Shown here one piece after another: positions 27,320 to 36,864 of a DNA stretch of 64,000 bases. This DNA is from Pedobacter sp. MR2016-24 (GTDB lineage: Bacteria; Bacteroidota; Bacteroidia; Sphingobacteriales; Sphingobacteriaceae). Positions within the stretch are counted from its first letter, which is position 1, and each line of letters opens with the position of its first letter. The position numbers were made by a program, and so were the translations under genes. The notes below the pieces were generated by a model. That model was not told the origin of the DNA. It did no database searches and saw only the letters and a list, made by a program, of their open reading frames with translations. Where the stretch lies: contig NZ_JAPIVO010000007.1 of the NCBI RefSeq assembly GCF_026239655.1, positions 124,001 to 188,000 of the forward strand. Direction: 5' to 3'.

Positions 27320-27630
27320 TACAACCAACCTAATTCCAGTCTGGCCTCGTCACTCATCATCTCTCTATCCCATGGCGGATCAAAAGTAAGACGTACTTCT
27401 ACCTCACCTATGCCGTCAATAGCCTTTACTTTAGTCTCCACTTCATTCAGGATTTCTCCCGCTGCAGGGCATGCCGGTGCTGTCAGTGTCATATAGATAT
27501 GCACACCGTCATTTTCCATCATCTGAATCTTGTAGATCAGACCCAGTTCAAAAATATCAACCGGGATCTCAGGATCATAGATCGTATGTAAGGCTGCCTC
27601 GATTTTATCTCTTAATGATAGCTCAGTCAT
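27319..27630 (-). CDS. sufT: SufT-like DUF59/MIP18 family Fe-S assembly factor
   Basis: A 103-residue MIP18-family protein. It starts MTELSLRDKIEAALHTIYDPEIPVD and contains the family's cysteine in TAPACPAAGEI and the FDPPWDREMMSDEAR end. Such proteins help mature Fe-S proteins and are common in suf operons. I use ATG 27630, 7 bases after the sufE stop; an upstream in-frame ATG at 27672 would overlap sufE. Its stop is shared with the start of the SufR-like gene. Confidence 0.88.
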   Translation of the reverse strand: MTELSLRDKIEAALHTIYDPEIPVDIFELGLIYKIQMMENDGVHIYMTLTAPACPAAGEILNEVETKVKAIDGIGEVEVRLTFDPPWDREMMSDEARLELGWL

Positions 27631-27637
27631 AATTTCC

Positions 27638-28063
27638 TTATTTTGATTCCTGTGTTTGAAAAGCCGCCGCATACATTTTCATCTGTTTCAGCATGGAAAG
27701 CAGTCCGTTAGAACGGTTGGGCGACAAATGATTTTGCAGGCCTATGGTATCAATGAAATACAGCTCGGCATTTACGATATCTGTCGGCGTATGACCTGAT
27801 AATACTTTAATCATCATGCTGATCAATCCCTTGGTGATGATTGCATCACTATCCGCGGTAAAAAATATCTTACCATCTTCAAATTCGGGATGCAACCATA
27901 CATTAGACTGACAGCCTTTGATCAGGTTCTCAGGTATTTTATATTTGGGATCAATTAGAGGGAGTTCCTTTCCAATCTCGATGATATTTTCATATTTATC
28001 CATCCAGTCAGAAAACAATTCAAACTCCTCAATAATTTCGTCCTGTTCTTGGTTAATAGTCAT
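27638..28063 (-). CDS. sufE: SufE sulfur acceptor
   Basis: A 141-residue protein of the SufE family. It takes persulfide sulfur from SufS on a conserved cysteine (Cys51, in IKGCQSNVW) and passes it to SufBCD. The C-terminal HLSPNRSNGLLSML is also conserved. It lies 7 bases behind sufS. Confidence 0.93.
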   Translation of the reverse strand: MTINQEQDEIIEEFELFSDWMDKYENIIEIGKELPLIDPKYKIPENLIKGCQSNVWLHPEFEDGKIFFTADSDAIITKGLISMMIKVLSGHTPTDIVNAELYFIDTIGLQNHLSPNRSNGLLSMLKQMKMYAAAFQTQESK

Positions 28064-28070
28064 GTGTTTA

Positions 28071-29297
28071 TTAAATAAGTATGGCAGCTGCCCTTTTAAT
28101 ACCTGCTACTAACAGATCAATCTCTTCTTTGGTATTATAGAAAGCGAAAGAAGCGCGGCACGTTCCCGGAATCCCGAAGAAATGCATTACAGGCTCAGTA
28201 CAATGGTGCCCTGTACGTATCGCTATCCCCTGTTTATCCAGCAGTTCTCCCAGATCATAAGGATGTATACCCTCCAGCAGGAAGGAAATCACACCCGAAC
28301 GTTCTTCAGCATTCCCAATAAACTGTATACCCTCTATTTCCGCCAGTTTTTCCAAACCATAACTCAGCAGCTCATGTTCTGCAATCTGGATGGCATCCAG
28401 GCCTATACTGTTTACATAATCAATTGCTGCGCCCAGTCCGATTGCACCAGATACATCAGGTGTACCCGCTTCAAATTTGTAGGGCAGTTCATTGTAAATT
28501 GTTTTCTCGAAAGTAACAGTTTTGATCATGTCGCCCCCACCCTGATAAGGCGGCATAGCATTCAGCCATTTTTCCTTGCCATATAAAACACCAATCCCCA
28601 TAGGGCCGTAGATTTTATGACCAGAAAAAGCAATGAAATCAACATCAAGCGCCTGTACATCCACAGGGATATGCTGGATAGCCTGTGCGGCATCAATCAT
28701 TACAGGAATATTTTTCCCGTGCGCCTGTCTGATGACCTCTTTAACAGGATTGATGGTGCCAAGTGAATTTGATACATAAGTAAAAGAAACAAGCTTTACT
28801 TTGTCATCCAGCAGAGATGGAAGCAAATCCAGTTGCAGCACACCGTTTTTATCCATTGGAATTACTTTCAGCGTAGCTCCCCGCTCTTCACAAATCATTT
28901 GCCATGGAACAATGTTGGAATGGTGTTCCATTGCAGAAATAAGGATACTGTCTCCGGCATTCAGGTATTTCCTGCCAAAAGATGATGCAACCAGATTGAT
29001 GGCATCAGTAGTACCTTTGGTAAAAATAACTTCGTAACTATGGGCAGCATTGATATAAGCAGCTACTTTCTTGCGTGATTCTTCATAAGCGGAAGTTGCC
29101 TTCTGACTTAATAAGTGAACTCCACGGTGCACATTACTATTATATTCGGTATAATATTCCTCCACCGCAGCTAAAACTGACAATGGTTTTTGCGTAGTTG
29201 CACCGTTGTCAAGGTAAACCAGGTTTTTTCCATAAACTTTTGTGTCCAGCAATGGAAAATCTGCTCTTACTTTTGCAATATCTAATAAACTGCCCAT
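28071..29297 (-). CDS. sufS: SufS cysteine desulfurase
   Basis: A 408-residue PLP enzyme (group II NifS-like) that removes sulfur from cysteine. The PLP lysine is Lys228 in SGHKIYGP, and the persulfide cysteine is Cys366 in RTGHHCTEP. The sequence LDNGATTQKP and the C-terminal GTCRASFAFYNT are standard. It works with SufE, the next gene in the operon. It starts 11 bases after the sufD stop. Confidence 0.95.
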   Translation of the reverse strand: MGSLLDIAKVRADFPLLDTKVYGKNLVYLDNGATTQKPLSVLAAVEEYYTEYNSNVHRGVHLLSQKATSAYEESRKKVAAYINAAHSYEVIFTKGTTDAINLVASSFGRKYLNAGDSILISAMEHHSNIVPWQMICEERGATLKVIPMDKNGVLQLDLLPSLLDDKVKLVSFTYVSNSLGTINPVKEVIRQAHGKNIPVMIDAAQAIQHIPVDVQALDVDFIAFSGHKIYGPMGIGVLYGKEKWLNAMPPYQGGGDMIKTVTFEKTIYNELPYKFEAGTPDVSGAIGLGAAIDYVNSIGLDAIQIAEHELLSYGLEKLAEIEGIQFIGNAEERSGVISFLLEGIHPYDLGELLDKQGIAIRTGHHCTEPVMHFFGIPGTCRASFAFYNTKEEIDLLVAGIKRAAAILI

Positions 29298-29308
29298 ATC
29301 TCTATATT

Positions 29309-30640
29309 TTAAGCAATGGAAATAAATGAGTTTTCCATTTTGCTGTAAATCAAATTCTGTACATATTGTTTCAATGCTTCATTACTGATTTTTTCAGTTA
29401 CATCGAACATAAATGCTTCTACTAATAATTTTCTCGAAGAAGCTTCACTAATTCCTCTTGAGCGTAAATAGAATAAAGATTCAGGATCAAACTGGCCTAC
29501 AGTACAACCATGGCTACATTTCACATCATCTGCAAATATTTCCAACTGTGGCTTAGCAAATACCTGAGCTTTATCACTCAGCAATAAATTGTTGTTTTGC
29601 TGGAAGGCATTTGTTTTCTGCGCAGCGCGCTCCACGAAAACCTTACCATTAAATACGGCTTTACCATTATTTAGCAATACTCCTTTATATACCTCGTTGC
29701 TCTCACAATGCGGGAATTTATGGTGTATAGCAGTATGATTATCCGTTAATTGATGATCACCAACCAGATACAATCCCATCAGGTGTGTTTCAGTAGCCGT
29801 CCCGTTAAGCACTACATGCAGGTTATTACGGATCAGTTCCGCTCCCGGAAGGCAGAAAGTAAAGTTATCATACCTGCTGTTTTGCGACTGAAAAATCTGA
29901 TTGTAGCTTAACAATCTTTCAGAAGTCTCATTGTTCTGTATTTTGTACTGAACCAGTTGTGCATTTTCTTTCACAACCATTGTAGAGACACTATTAACGA
30001 ATAAGTGATTCGCCTCATGCAATACAACCGATGTTTCTATCAGTTCTGCATTTGCAAACTCGTTTACAATAACCAGGTTACGTGGCTGGAAAATAGCATG
30101 ATCATCAGCCGTAAAAATGCTGATTACCTGTACCGGTTTATCCAAAACAACACCCTTTTTCACTTCGAAAAAGTAGCCATCCTTAAACATTGCGGTGTTA
30201 AGGGCAAGCATAGCATTTTTGTCAGATTCGCCAAGGGTTACATATTCGTTATAAATTGCAGTGCCTGTGATCTTATCCAGTGCATCAACAGTAACCTGGC
30301 CAGCATCAGGAAGTACAGAAAGTCCTGCCTGAATTTTACCGTTCAATAATACCAGTGTATAAGCATCAAGATCGGGTATCAGCGCATTTTGCACTGCTTC
30401 ACGCAAGTGATCTTCCGTAAGCTCAGTTTGCTGGAAACCATAATCCTGAGTAAGGAAAGGGGTAAGATTAGTAAACTTCCACTCCTCATCTCTTTGTGTA
30501 GGAAAACCTTTTGATTTGAACAATTCAAAAGCATCTTTTCTTAACGCTGATAAATCACCGTTTACATAATTTCCGGAGCCTTCAAATTCCGAAACCAGTT
30601 TCTGGTACAATGGCGATGTAAGTTGATTTAACATACCCAT
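29309..30640 (-). CDS. sufD: SufD scaffold subunit
   Basis: A 443-residue SufB-like scaffold protein. The C-terminal beta-helix region has HHKFPHCESNEVYKGVLL, VFNGKVFVERAAQKTNA and VKCSHGCTVGQFDPESLFYLRSRG, all diagnostic of SufD/SufB. With SufB and SufC it forms the SufBC2D assembly complex. It overlaps sufC by one base at the stop/start. Confidence 0.93.
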   Translation of the reverse strand: MGMLNQLTSPLYQKLVSEFEGSGNYVNGDLSALRKDAFELFKSKGFPTQRDEEWKFTNLTPFLTQDYGFQQTELTEDHLREAVQNALIPDLDAYTLVLLNGKIQAGLSVLPDAGQVTVDALDKITGTAIYNEYVTLGESDKNAMLALNTAMFKDGYFFEVKKGVVLDKPVQVISIFTADDHAIFQPRNLVIVNEFANAELIETSVVLHEANHLFVNSVSTMVVKENAQLVQYKIQNNETSERLLSYNQIFQSQNSRYDNFTFCLPGAELIRNNLHVVLNGTATETHLMGLYLVGDHQLTDNHTAIHHKFPHCESNEVYKGVLLNNGKAVFNGKVFVERAAQKTNAFQQNNNLLLSDKAQVFAKPQLEIFADDVKCSHGCTVGQFDPESLFYLRSRGISEASSRKLLVEAFMFDVTEKISNEALKQYVQNLIYSKMENSFISIA

Positions 30641-31407
30641 TATCCTTTAATTGATTCACTGTTATGAATTTCTTTTAACCAGTCGTATCCTTTTTCTTCC
30701 AGTTCCAGCGCTAGTTCTTTGGTTCCTGAACGGACAATCTGACCATTATACAATACATGCACGAAATCAGGCACGATATATTCCAGTAAACGCTGATAGT
30801 GCGTAATCAGCACAAATGCATTATCCGGAGAACGTAATTTGTTGATACCATTGGAAACGATACGTAAAGCGTCAATATCAAGACCAGAATCAGTTTCGTC
30901 AAGGATAGATACTTTAGGATCAAGCATTGCCAACTGGAATACTTCATTCCTTTTTTTCTCTCCTCCAGAAAAACCCTGATTTAATGAGCGGTTAGCTAAT
31001 TTAGCTTCAAACTCTACCAGTTCCTGTTTTTCTTTGGTCATTTTCAAAAATTCCTTTGCCGTAAGCGCAGGTAAATTACGATGCGTTCTGATTTCACTTA
31101 AAGCAGTTCTCAAAAAGTTGATGTTAGATACACCAGGAATTTCCACAGGATACTGAAAAGCAAGAAACACACCTTCTCTTGCGCGTTCTTCAGGTTTCAT
31201 ATCCAATAAGTTTTTGCCATCCAGCCAAACTTCTCCTTCTGTTACTTCATAATTCTCACGGCCTGCTAAAACAGATGCCAATGAGCTTTTACCAGATCCG
31301 TTAGGACCCATGATGGCGTGAACTTCGCCAGCATTTACTTCTAAATTTATACCTTTTAATATTTCTTTTCCTTCAATATTAGCATGAAGATTTCTTATTG
31401 ATAACAT
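30640..31407 (-). CDS. sufC: SufC ATPase
   Basis: A 255-residue ABC ATPase that powers the SufBCD complex. Walker A is GPNGSGKSS (about residues 34-42), the signature is FSGGEKKRNE and Walker B is ILDETDSGLD. It lies 26 bases behind sufB. Confidence 0.95.
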   Translation of the reverse strand: MLSIRNLHANIEGKEILKGINLEVNAGEVHAIMGPNGSGKSSLASVLAGRENYEVTEGEVWLDGKNLLDMKPEERAREGVFLAFQYPVEIPGVSNINFLRTALSEIRTHRNLPALTAKEFLKMTKEKQELVEFEAKLANRSLNQGFSGGEKKRNEVFQLAMLDPKVSILDETDSGLDIDALRIVSNGINKLRSPDNAFVLITHYQRLLEYIVPDFVHVLYNGQIVRSGTKELALELEEKGYDWLKEIHNSESIKG

Positions 31408-31433
31408 ATTATATTTTCTGGTTATTTTATGAT

Positions 31434-32879
31434 TTATCCTACACTACCTTCTAGCGTAAGAGAAAGTAACTTTTGCGCTTCAACAGCAAATTCCATTGGT
31501 AACTGGTTCAGAACATCCTTAGCATATCCATTCACAATCAGCGCAATAGCCTGCTCGGAATCAATACCACGCTGATTCAGATAAAATACCTGATCCTCTC
31601 CAATCTTCGACGTTGTGGCCTCATGCTCAATTGTAGCTGAGTTATTTTTAGACTCTATATAAGGGAAAGTATGTGCCCCGCACTGATCACCGATCAGCAA
31701 TGAATCACACTGTGTAAAGTTACGTGCATTCTTAGCCTTGGCTCCCATTTGTACTAAACCACGGTAACTGTTCTGACCTTCGCCGGCAGAAATACCTTTG
31801 GAAATAATCCGGCTTTTGGTATTTGCGCCAATATGGTGCATTTTAGTACCTGTATCAGCAATCTGCTTGTTGTTGGTTACCGCTACAGAGTAAAATTCTC
31901 CGGCAGAACGATCTCCCTGCAATAAAATACTAGGGTATTTCCAGGTAATCGCAGAACCAGTCTCCACCTGTGTCCATGAAAGCTTGGAGTTTTCACCGCG
32001 GCATGCACCACGTTTAGTTACAAAATTGAAGATACCACCCTTACCGTCTTTATCGCCCGGATACCAGTTCTGAACTGTAGAATATTTAATTTCAGCATCT
32101 TTCATCACAATGAGCTCTACTACAGCTGCGTGTAATTGATTCTCATCACGCATAGGCGCAGTACAGCCTTCCAGGTAACTTACATAACTACCTTCATCAG
32201 CAATAATCAGTGTACGTTCAAACTGACCGGTATTTTCTGCATTGATCCTGAAATAAGTTGATAATTCCATCGGGCAACGTACACCTTTAGGGATATAAAC
32301 AAAAGATCCGTCAGAGAATACGGCGGTATTTAAAGAAGCAAAAACGTTGTCTGTATGCGGTACCACAGAACCAAGATATTTCTGAACCAGTTCAGGATGT
32401 TCCCTTACTGCCTCGCTCATAGAGCAAAATATGATTCCCAGTTCGTTTAAATGCTTTTTGTAAGTAGTCGTAACAGATACACTATCAAATACGACATCCA
32501 TGGCCACACCTGCCAGCTGCTTTTGCTCTGACATGGGAATACCCAGTTTTTCAAAAGTACGCAGCAATTCAGGGTCTACCTCATCCAGTGAAGCATACTT
32601 AGCCTGCTGTTTTGGTGCTGCATAATACGATATAGTTTGAAAGTCGATCTCAGGCATTTTGAAGTTCTGCCATTCGGGCATTTCCTGTTTCATAAAGGCA
32701 TGATAACCTTTCATCCTCCAGTCAAGCAGCCATTGTGGCTCGTCTTTCTTTGCAGATATAAACCGGACAGTGTCTTCATTAAGCCCGATTTCTGAAATAT
32801 CCATATCAATATCTGTAACAAAGCCAAACTCGTATTCGCGGTTTGCCAGTTGTTCCAGCATTTCATCATCTTTTTCCAT
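31434..32879 (-). CDS. sufB: SufB scaffold subunit
   Basis: A 481-residue Fe-S assembly scaffold. Typical features are the long central part PKGVRCPMELSTYFRIN, YLEGCTAPMRDENQLHAAVVE, the conserved cysteine region RGACRGENSKLSWTQVETGSAITWKYPS and the C-terminal EATTSKIGEDQVFYLNQRGI. It is the first gene of the operon sufB-C-D-S-E-T-R, with a promoter box and a large inverted repeat upstream. Confidence 0.95.
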   Translation of the reverse strand: MEKDDEMLEQLANREYEFGFVTDIDMDISEIGLNEDTVRFISAKKDEPQWLLDWRMKGYHAFMKQEMPEWQNFKMPEIDFQTISYYAAPKQQAKYASLDEVDPELLRTFEKLGIPMSEQKQLAGVAMDVVFDSVSVTTTYKKHLNELGIIFCSMSEAVREHPELVQKYLGSVVPHTDNVFASLNTAVFSDGSFVYIPKGVRCPMELSTYFRINAENTGQFERTLIIADEGSYVSYLEGCTAPMRDENQLHAAVVELIVMKDAEIKYSTVQNWYPGDKDGKGGIFNFVTKRGACRGENSKLSWTQVETGSAITWKYPSILLQGDRSAGEFYSVAVTNNKQIADTGTKMHHIGANTKSRIISKGISAGEGQNSYRGLVQMGAKAKNARNFTQCDSLLIGDQCGAHTFPYIESKNNSATIEHEATTSKIGEDQVFYLNQRGIDSEQAIALIVNGYAKDVLNQLPMEFAVEAQKLLSLTLEGSVG

Positions 32880-32941
32880 CTTTGTTCAATTTATGAAATT
32901 ATTCTTCGGGGCGACAAACGCCTGTAAGAATAAGCCTGGTA

Positions 32942-32949
32942 CAAAGATA
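32942..32949 (-). promoter_or_regulatory. -7 promoter box of the suf operon
   Basis: On the minus strand TATCTTTG fits the TAnnTTTG box exactly, about 63 bases upstream of the sufB ATG. The inverted repeat ends 7 bp further upstream. No TTG at standard -33 spacing is seen; that region lies inside the repeat. Confidence 0.55.
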
Positions 32950-32956
32950 AGCAACA

Positions 32957-32994
32957 ACGGCAATAAACATAGTGATTACTTTGTTTATTGCCGT
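32957..32994. promoter_or_regulatory. Perfect 13+13 bp inverted repeat at the suf promoter, candidate SufR operator
   Basis: ACGGCAATAAACA (32957-32969) and TGTTTATTGCCGT (32982-32994) are exact reverse complements with a 12 bp spacer; the spacer itself has an AGT-N4-ACT core. The repeat covers the expected -15 to -50 region of the sufB promoter. A dimeric repressor bound there would block RNA polymerase. The SufR-like gene in the same operon is the obvious candidate binder (inference). Confidence 0.6.
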
Positions 32995-33136
32995 CGTATT
33001 ACAAAAAAAAGGGAATTGTGTTATTTGTATTTTCGTTTGAAGCCGATTTATGTCCGGTGCTGCTCTTCTTTTGCAATGAAAATCAGCCACCTGCGCGCTT
33101 TTCAAATTAAGATCAAGGACCCTGACCTAAAATATT

Positions 33137-33967
33137 TTAATTGATCGTCATGGTTCTCACCTGACCACGAGTCCTGTTACCCCGCATTTTCATGCGTTGT
33201 TCCATTTTAATTCTATAGGCTTCTGCTGTAATAGGTGTGCCTTTTTTTGGCAGGTTAACATCTCTTGAACTCACATTACGGTATTCTATGCTCTTCGCAA
33301 TTATGCTGGTACCTTTTCCTTCAATTGCCAGTACCGTTCCTGCTGTCCATAACGAGGGTACAGGAGAGAAATCAAAACCCAGCTGATCGGTATACCAGAC
33401 GCTGCTCTGATCGGTAATCTCCTTCTCTTCATCCTTGATCCTGCGTTTGCTGGTGACTTTTATAATGACTTTTTTGCACTCCAGACCAATGATCTTTTTT
33501 GTCTCATCAGTTTTAATATATTCCACTACCGGCGGAGTCTGCGGATTCATCAATCCATTAACAGCCGCTTCCCCAAGTTTACTTTGTAAAAAATAAGTCG
33601 TATCGTTCAGGTCGAAAACTTCAGTCAGCTGATGATCAGCAAAATTATAATAGTAATCTTTATTTCCGCCGCCAAAACCACCGAAGCGCATTCCACCTCC
33701 ATTACCGCCACCTTCGTTACTATCTTCTATGTCCTCTACACGCATGTAACTGGCATTTGTTAAGTTGAACAGCAATTCAAAACTGGTAGCTGAACTTTTC
33801 GGCATTCTCGCAATGATATCATCACTTAATTTGATTCCGTTAGCTGCAGCCATTGCTGCCGGATCAAAATTACTTTGAAACTGAATAGCGCCAGATTTTT
33901 TAGGTTGTGCAATACCATGCACTGAAGCAACAGCTAAAGCAAAAAAAGAAATCAATAAGGTCTTCAT
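33137..33967 (-). CDS. GLPGLI family exported protein
   Basis: A 276-residue protein with a signal peptide (about 1-20). It follows the pattern of the Bacteroidota GLPGLI family: N-terminal Y-rich part (NKDYYYNFADHQLTEVF), the KIIGLECKKVIIK motif, and QSSVWYTDQLGFDFSPVPSLW in place of the family's consensus. A glycine-rich insert (NEGGGNGGGMRFGGFGGGN) sits near residues 85-105. The function of the family is unknown; it is envelope-located. The C-terminal end is basic. Confidence 0.78.
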   Translation of the reverse strand: MKTLLISFFALAVASVHGIAQPKKSGAIQFQSNFDPAAMAAANGIKLSDDIIARMPKSSATSFELLFNLTNASYMRVEDIEDSNEGGGNGGGMRFGGFGGGNKDYYYNFADHQLTEVFDLNDTTYFLQSKLGEAAVNGLMNPQTPPVVEYIKTDETKKIIGLECKKVIIKVTSKRRIKDEEKEITDQSSVWYTDQLGFDFSPVPSLWTAGTVLAIEGKGTSIIAKSIEYRNVSSRDVNLPKKGTPITAEAYRIKMEQRMKMRGNRTRGQVRTMTIN

Positions 33968-34007
33968 TGGTCAATAATTGTATTTAGTACTTAAAAATAA
34001 AAAAACA

Positions 34008-34736
34008 TCAATAATCCAGCCAGCCATTGGAAAGTACATCAGCCAGGTGCATTGTTTTGATAGAAAGTTTGTTTTTGTCTATATATCCCTGTAAATGCAT
34101 CAGGCAGGAAAGATCGGTAGAAATGATATAATCAGCATCCTGATCAAGCGCATGGTTCACCTTCTGCTCGGCCATCGCAGATGAAATCGCGTCAAATTTC
34201 ACTGCAAAAGTTCCCCCGAATCCGCAGCACATATCGGTGTCCTTCATCTCCAGCATTTCCAGTCCATGTACTTTAGACAAAAGCTGACGCGGCTCCTCTT
34301 TGATTTTACACTCCCTGAGTCCACTGCATGAATCATGATAAACCGCCTTTCCTTCCAGTTCTGCACCAAAATAGTCCCTTTTTAGAACATTGATGAGAAA
34401 ATCAGAAAGTTCGAATATATTAGATTGGATGGTACGGCATTTATTATGTACCGTTGTATTGGTGAACAGATCATTAAAGCCATTTTTCACCATGCCCACA
34501 CAGGAGGCAGAAGGTGCAACAATATAGTTCGCTTCAGAAAAATCACTCAGAAATTTGGTACCTGTATCTTTAGCCTGTTCCCAGTAGCCGGCATTATAGG
34601 CAGGCTGACCGCAGCAGGTCTGGTTAGGATTATATATGATCTCACATCCCGCTTTCTCTAAAAGCTTTATTGTATTGAATGCTGTATCAGGATATAGCTG
34701 GTCTACAAAGCAGGGAATAAATAATTCTATCTTCAT
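34008..34736 (-). CDS. lutA: LutA-like Fe-S oxidoreductase subunit
   Basis: A 242-residue protein with two CCG domains: TCCGQPAYNAGYWEQA near residue 40 and TDMCCGFGGTFAVK near residue 180. This matches the LutA/YkgE family, part of the L-lactate utilisation complex with LutB and LutC. Neither partner is adjacent, so it may work with distant partners or in another redox function. It lies 36 bases behind an MFS gene on the same strand and may be co-transcribed with it. Confidence 0.82.
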   Translation of the reverse strand: MKIELFIPCFVDQLYPDTAFNTIKLLEKAGCEIIYNPNQTCCGQPAYNAGYWEQAKDTGTKFLSDFSEANYIVAPSASCVGMVKNGFNDLFTNTTVHNKCRTIQSNIFELSDFLINVLKRDYFGAELEGKAVYHDSCSGLRECKIKEEPRQLLSKVHGLEMLEMKDTDMCCGFGGTFAVKFDAISSAMAEQKVNHALDQDADYIISTDLSCLMHLQGYIDKNKLSIKTMHLADVLSNGWLDY

Positions 34737-34772
34737 TAATGTATCTGATTCTTCGTGTATATAAATTGTTTT

Positions 34773-36095
34773 TTACTCCGCTCCGGCCTGTACAGACTTC
34801 GGCTCAACGCGCTTAAGCGAAAACAAAAAGATCAGCCCAAGCACGAAAAAGGCAGCAAGCACAATCAATGAGTTCCGCATACTGCCGGTAAACTCCTCAA
34901 TATATCCAAAGCTGAACATTCCGATAACCAGGGCAACTTTCTCCGTAACATCATAAAAGCTGAAAAACGAAGTATGATCCGGACTCTCCTGCGGTAAAAA
35001 CTTTGAATAGGTAGATCGGGAAAGTGATTGTATTCCTCCCATGATCAATCCAACAGTTGCTGCTAAAAAGTAAAACTGTAATTCAGTATACACAAAGTAT
35101 GCCGCAATACAGGCAAGTACCCAGATGAGTACAACGCCGATTAAAACACGTACGTTACCGAAATGTTTCCTGGATAACCAGGACATCAGCATGGCACCCG
35201 GAATAGCCACAATCTGCAATAACAATATAGTAGCAATCAGTTTAGATGTAGGCAGATGCAGAATCTTTTCTCCGAAGATGGTGGCGACCAGCATCACGGT
35301 CTGCACGCCCATAGAATAAAAGAAAAAAGCCATCAGAAATCTTTTCAGGTAAGGCATATTTTTTACCTGCTGCCAAACCTTGTTCAGTTCTTTAAATCCT
35401 TCGGTGAGTACATTGGTATTCACTTTAGGTTGTGCCGCAACACCTTTAGGGAGGTATTTAAAGGGAATCTGTGCAAAAGCAATCCACCATACGCCAACCA
35501 GCAGAAAAGACAGCCTGGAAGCCTGTCCCTCCCCTGAAAGTCCGAAAACATGCGGAAAGAATACAAATACAAAACAGATCAGCTGCAGGATAATACTCCC
35601 GATATAACCATAGGTATAACCTTTGGCACTCACACGGTCCTGCTGGTCCAGCGTCGCGATTTCCGGCAAATATGAATTATAGAAAACCAGACTTCCCCAG
35701 AACCCTATAGCCGCCAGCACAAATAAGAAGATACTAAGCTGCAATGTTTCGATTTCAAAAAAGTAAAGTCCGCAGCAGGAAAGCGCTCCCAGATAAGTAA
35801 ACAACTGCATGAATACTTTTTTGTTTCCCCTGCTGTCAGCAATAGAGGATAACACGGGAGAAAGCAGGGCGATCACCAGAAAGGCAAAAGCCAATGCATA
35901 ATTGTACAGGGCAGAATTGATGAATTTTCTGCCCAGGAATGTCACATAATCTATGGTATTGTCATCTTTATCAGCGGTGATAACAGCATAGTAAGTGGGG
36001 AATATTGTTGAAGTAATGACCAGATTATAAGCCGAATTTGCCCAGTCGAAGAATGCCCAAGAGCGGATAATCTTTTTGTCGTTTTTCTGTTCCAT
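34773..36095 (-). CDS. UMF1/Atg22-like MFS transporter
   Basis: A 440-residue inner-membrane protein with about 12 hydrophobic helices. The N-terminal WAFFDWANSAYNLVI motif is diagnostic of the UMF1 (Atg22-like) branch of the major facilitator superfamily. Later parts include a VTEKVALVIGMFSFG-like segment and a basic C-terminus. The substrate is unknown; eukaryotic relatives export amino acids from vacuoles. It precedes the lutA-like gene by 36 bases. Confidence 0.88.
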   Translation of the reverse strand: MEQKNDKKIIRSWAFFDWANSAYNLVITSTIFPTYYAVITADKDDNTIDYVTFLGRKFINSALYNYALAFAFLVIALLSPVLSSIADSRGNKKVFMQLFTYLGALSCCGLYFFEIETLQLSIFLFVLAAIGFWGSLVFYNSYLPEIATLDQQDRVSAKGYTYGYIGSIILQLICFVFVFFPHVFGLSGEGQASRLSFLLVGVWWIAFAQIPFKYLPKGVAAQPKVNTNVLTEGFKELNKVWQQVKNMPYLKRFLMAFFFYSMGVQTVMLVATIFGEKILHLPTSKLIATILLLQIVAIPGAMLMSWLSRKHFGNVRVLIGVVLIWVLACIAAYFVYTELQFYFLAATVGLIMGGIQSLSRSTYSKFLPQESPDHTSFFSFYDVTEKVALVIGMFSFGYIEEFTGSMRNSLIVLAAFFVLGLIFLFSLKRVEPKSVQAGAE

Positions 36096-36133
36096 GTCTT
36101 GAATGAGGAAACGAAAGTAAGAAAAAAAGCGGT

Positions 36134-36847
36134 CTAATTTACCTTCTCCAGTTTTGCTATACCAGTTTTCTTTTCGTCAACTTTCTTAGGGTTCCCTTTA
36201 TAGAAGATTTCTGTAGCACCGCTGGTTTTAACTTTAAGCTCATTTAACACATTTATTCTGGACTTACCAGCTCCTTCGATATCAATATCGTAAATGCCGG
36301 TTACAAAATCAAATGCATTCAGATTGATAGAACCTTTGCTGTTCAGGTCATAACTACCCGACTGTCCTATCAAATTGATATTTGTAGAACCATCATTATC
36401 CAGCGTAAGTTTGCCTGCATTCAGGTCGAGGTTAACCACTGTGGCACCCGACAATTTCAGGGTAATATCATTCAGATTTATTTTTGAAGAGGAATAAATC
36501 TTAACCGCCTCAGAGGCAGTGATCTTGCGAAGATCGCCTATACTGGCAGTTACCATGACAGAATCTTTACCGCAGTATTTCGACGGGTCGAGTTTTACCG
36601 ATAATTCATGTCCGCTTACCTCCGTTTTAACCAGGTCTATCACACTCGAATCGGCAGCCACATTCAGTTTGAACGAGCTATCCTGACGAAGAATCAGTTT
36701 AATAGGGCCGCTGACCTTAATTTCATCATAGGGTTTTACCACCTGATCCCTTGTGGTGTGGATCCCAAGATCTTCCACGCATTTAGACTGGCATGCAGCA
36801 AACACCAACGGGGCTGCAAAAACATAGAGGGCAAATTTCTTTATCAT
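36134..36847 (-). CDS. Head-GIN (DUF2807) lipoprotein
   Basis: A 237-residue lipoprotein (lipobox FAACQS near Cys19). The body is a right-handed beta-helix-like repeat with regular S-G-A-T units: VSGPIKLILRQDSS, KLSGATVVNLDLNAGKLTLDNDGSTNINL, IEGAGKSRINV. This is the pattern of DUF2807, found on putative auto-adhesion or surface proteins. The function is unknown. It stands alone. Confidence 0.82.
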   Translation of the reverse strand: MIKKFALYVFAAPLVFAACQSKCVEDLGIHTTRDQVVKPYDEIKVSGPIKLILRQDSSFKLNVAADSSVIDLVKTEVSGHELSVKLDPSKYCGKDSVMVTASIGDLRKITASEAVKIYSSSKINLNDITLKLSGATVVNLDLNAGKLTLDNDGSTNINLIGQSGSYDLNSKGSINLNAFDFVTGIYDIDIEGAGKSRINVLNELKVKTSGATEIFYKGNPKKVDEKKTGIAKLEKVN

Positions 36848-36864
36848 ATTAGATCAACATATAA

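Noticed and set aside
32899..33105. 68-codon ORF on the minus strand upstream of sufB
   Set aside because: It covers the promoter box and the inverted repeat, and the peptide has no recognisable features.
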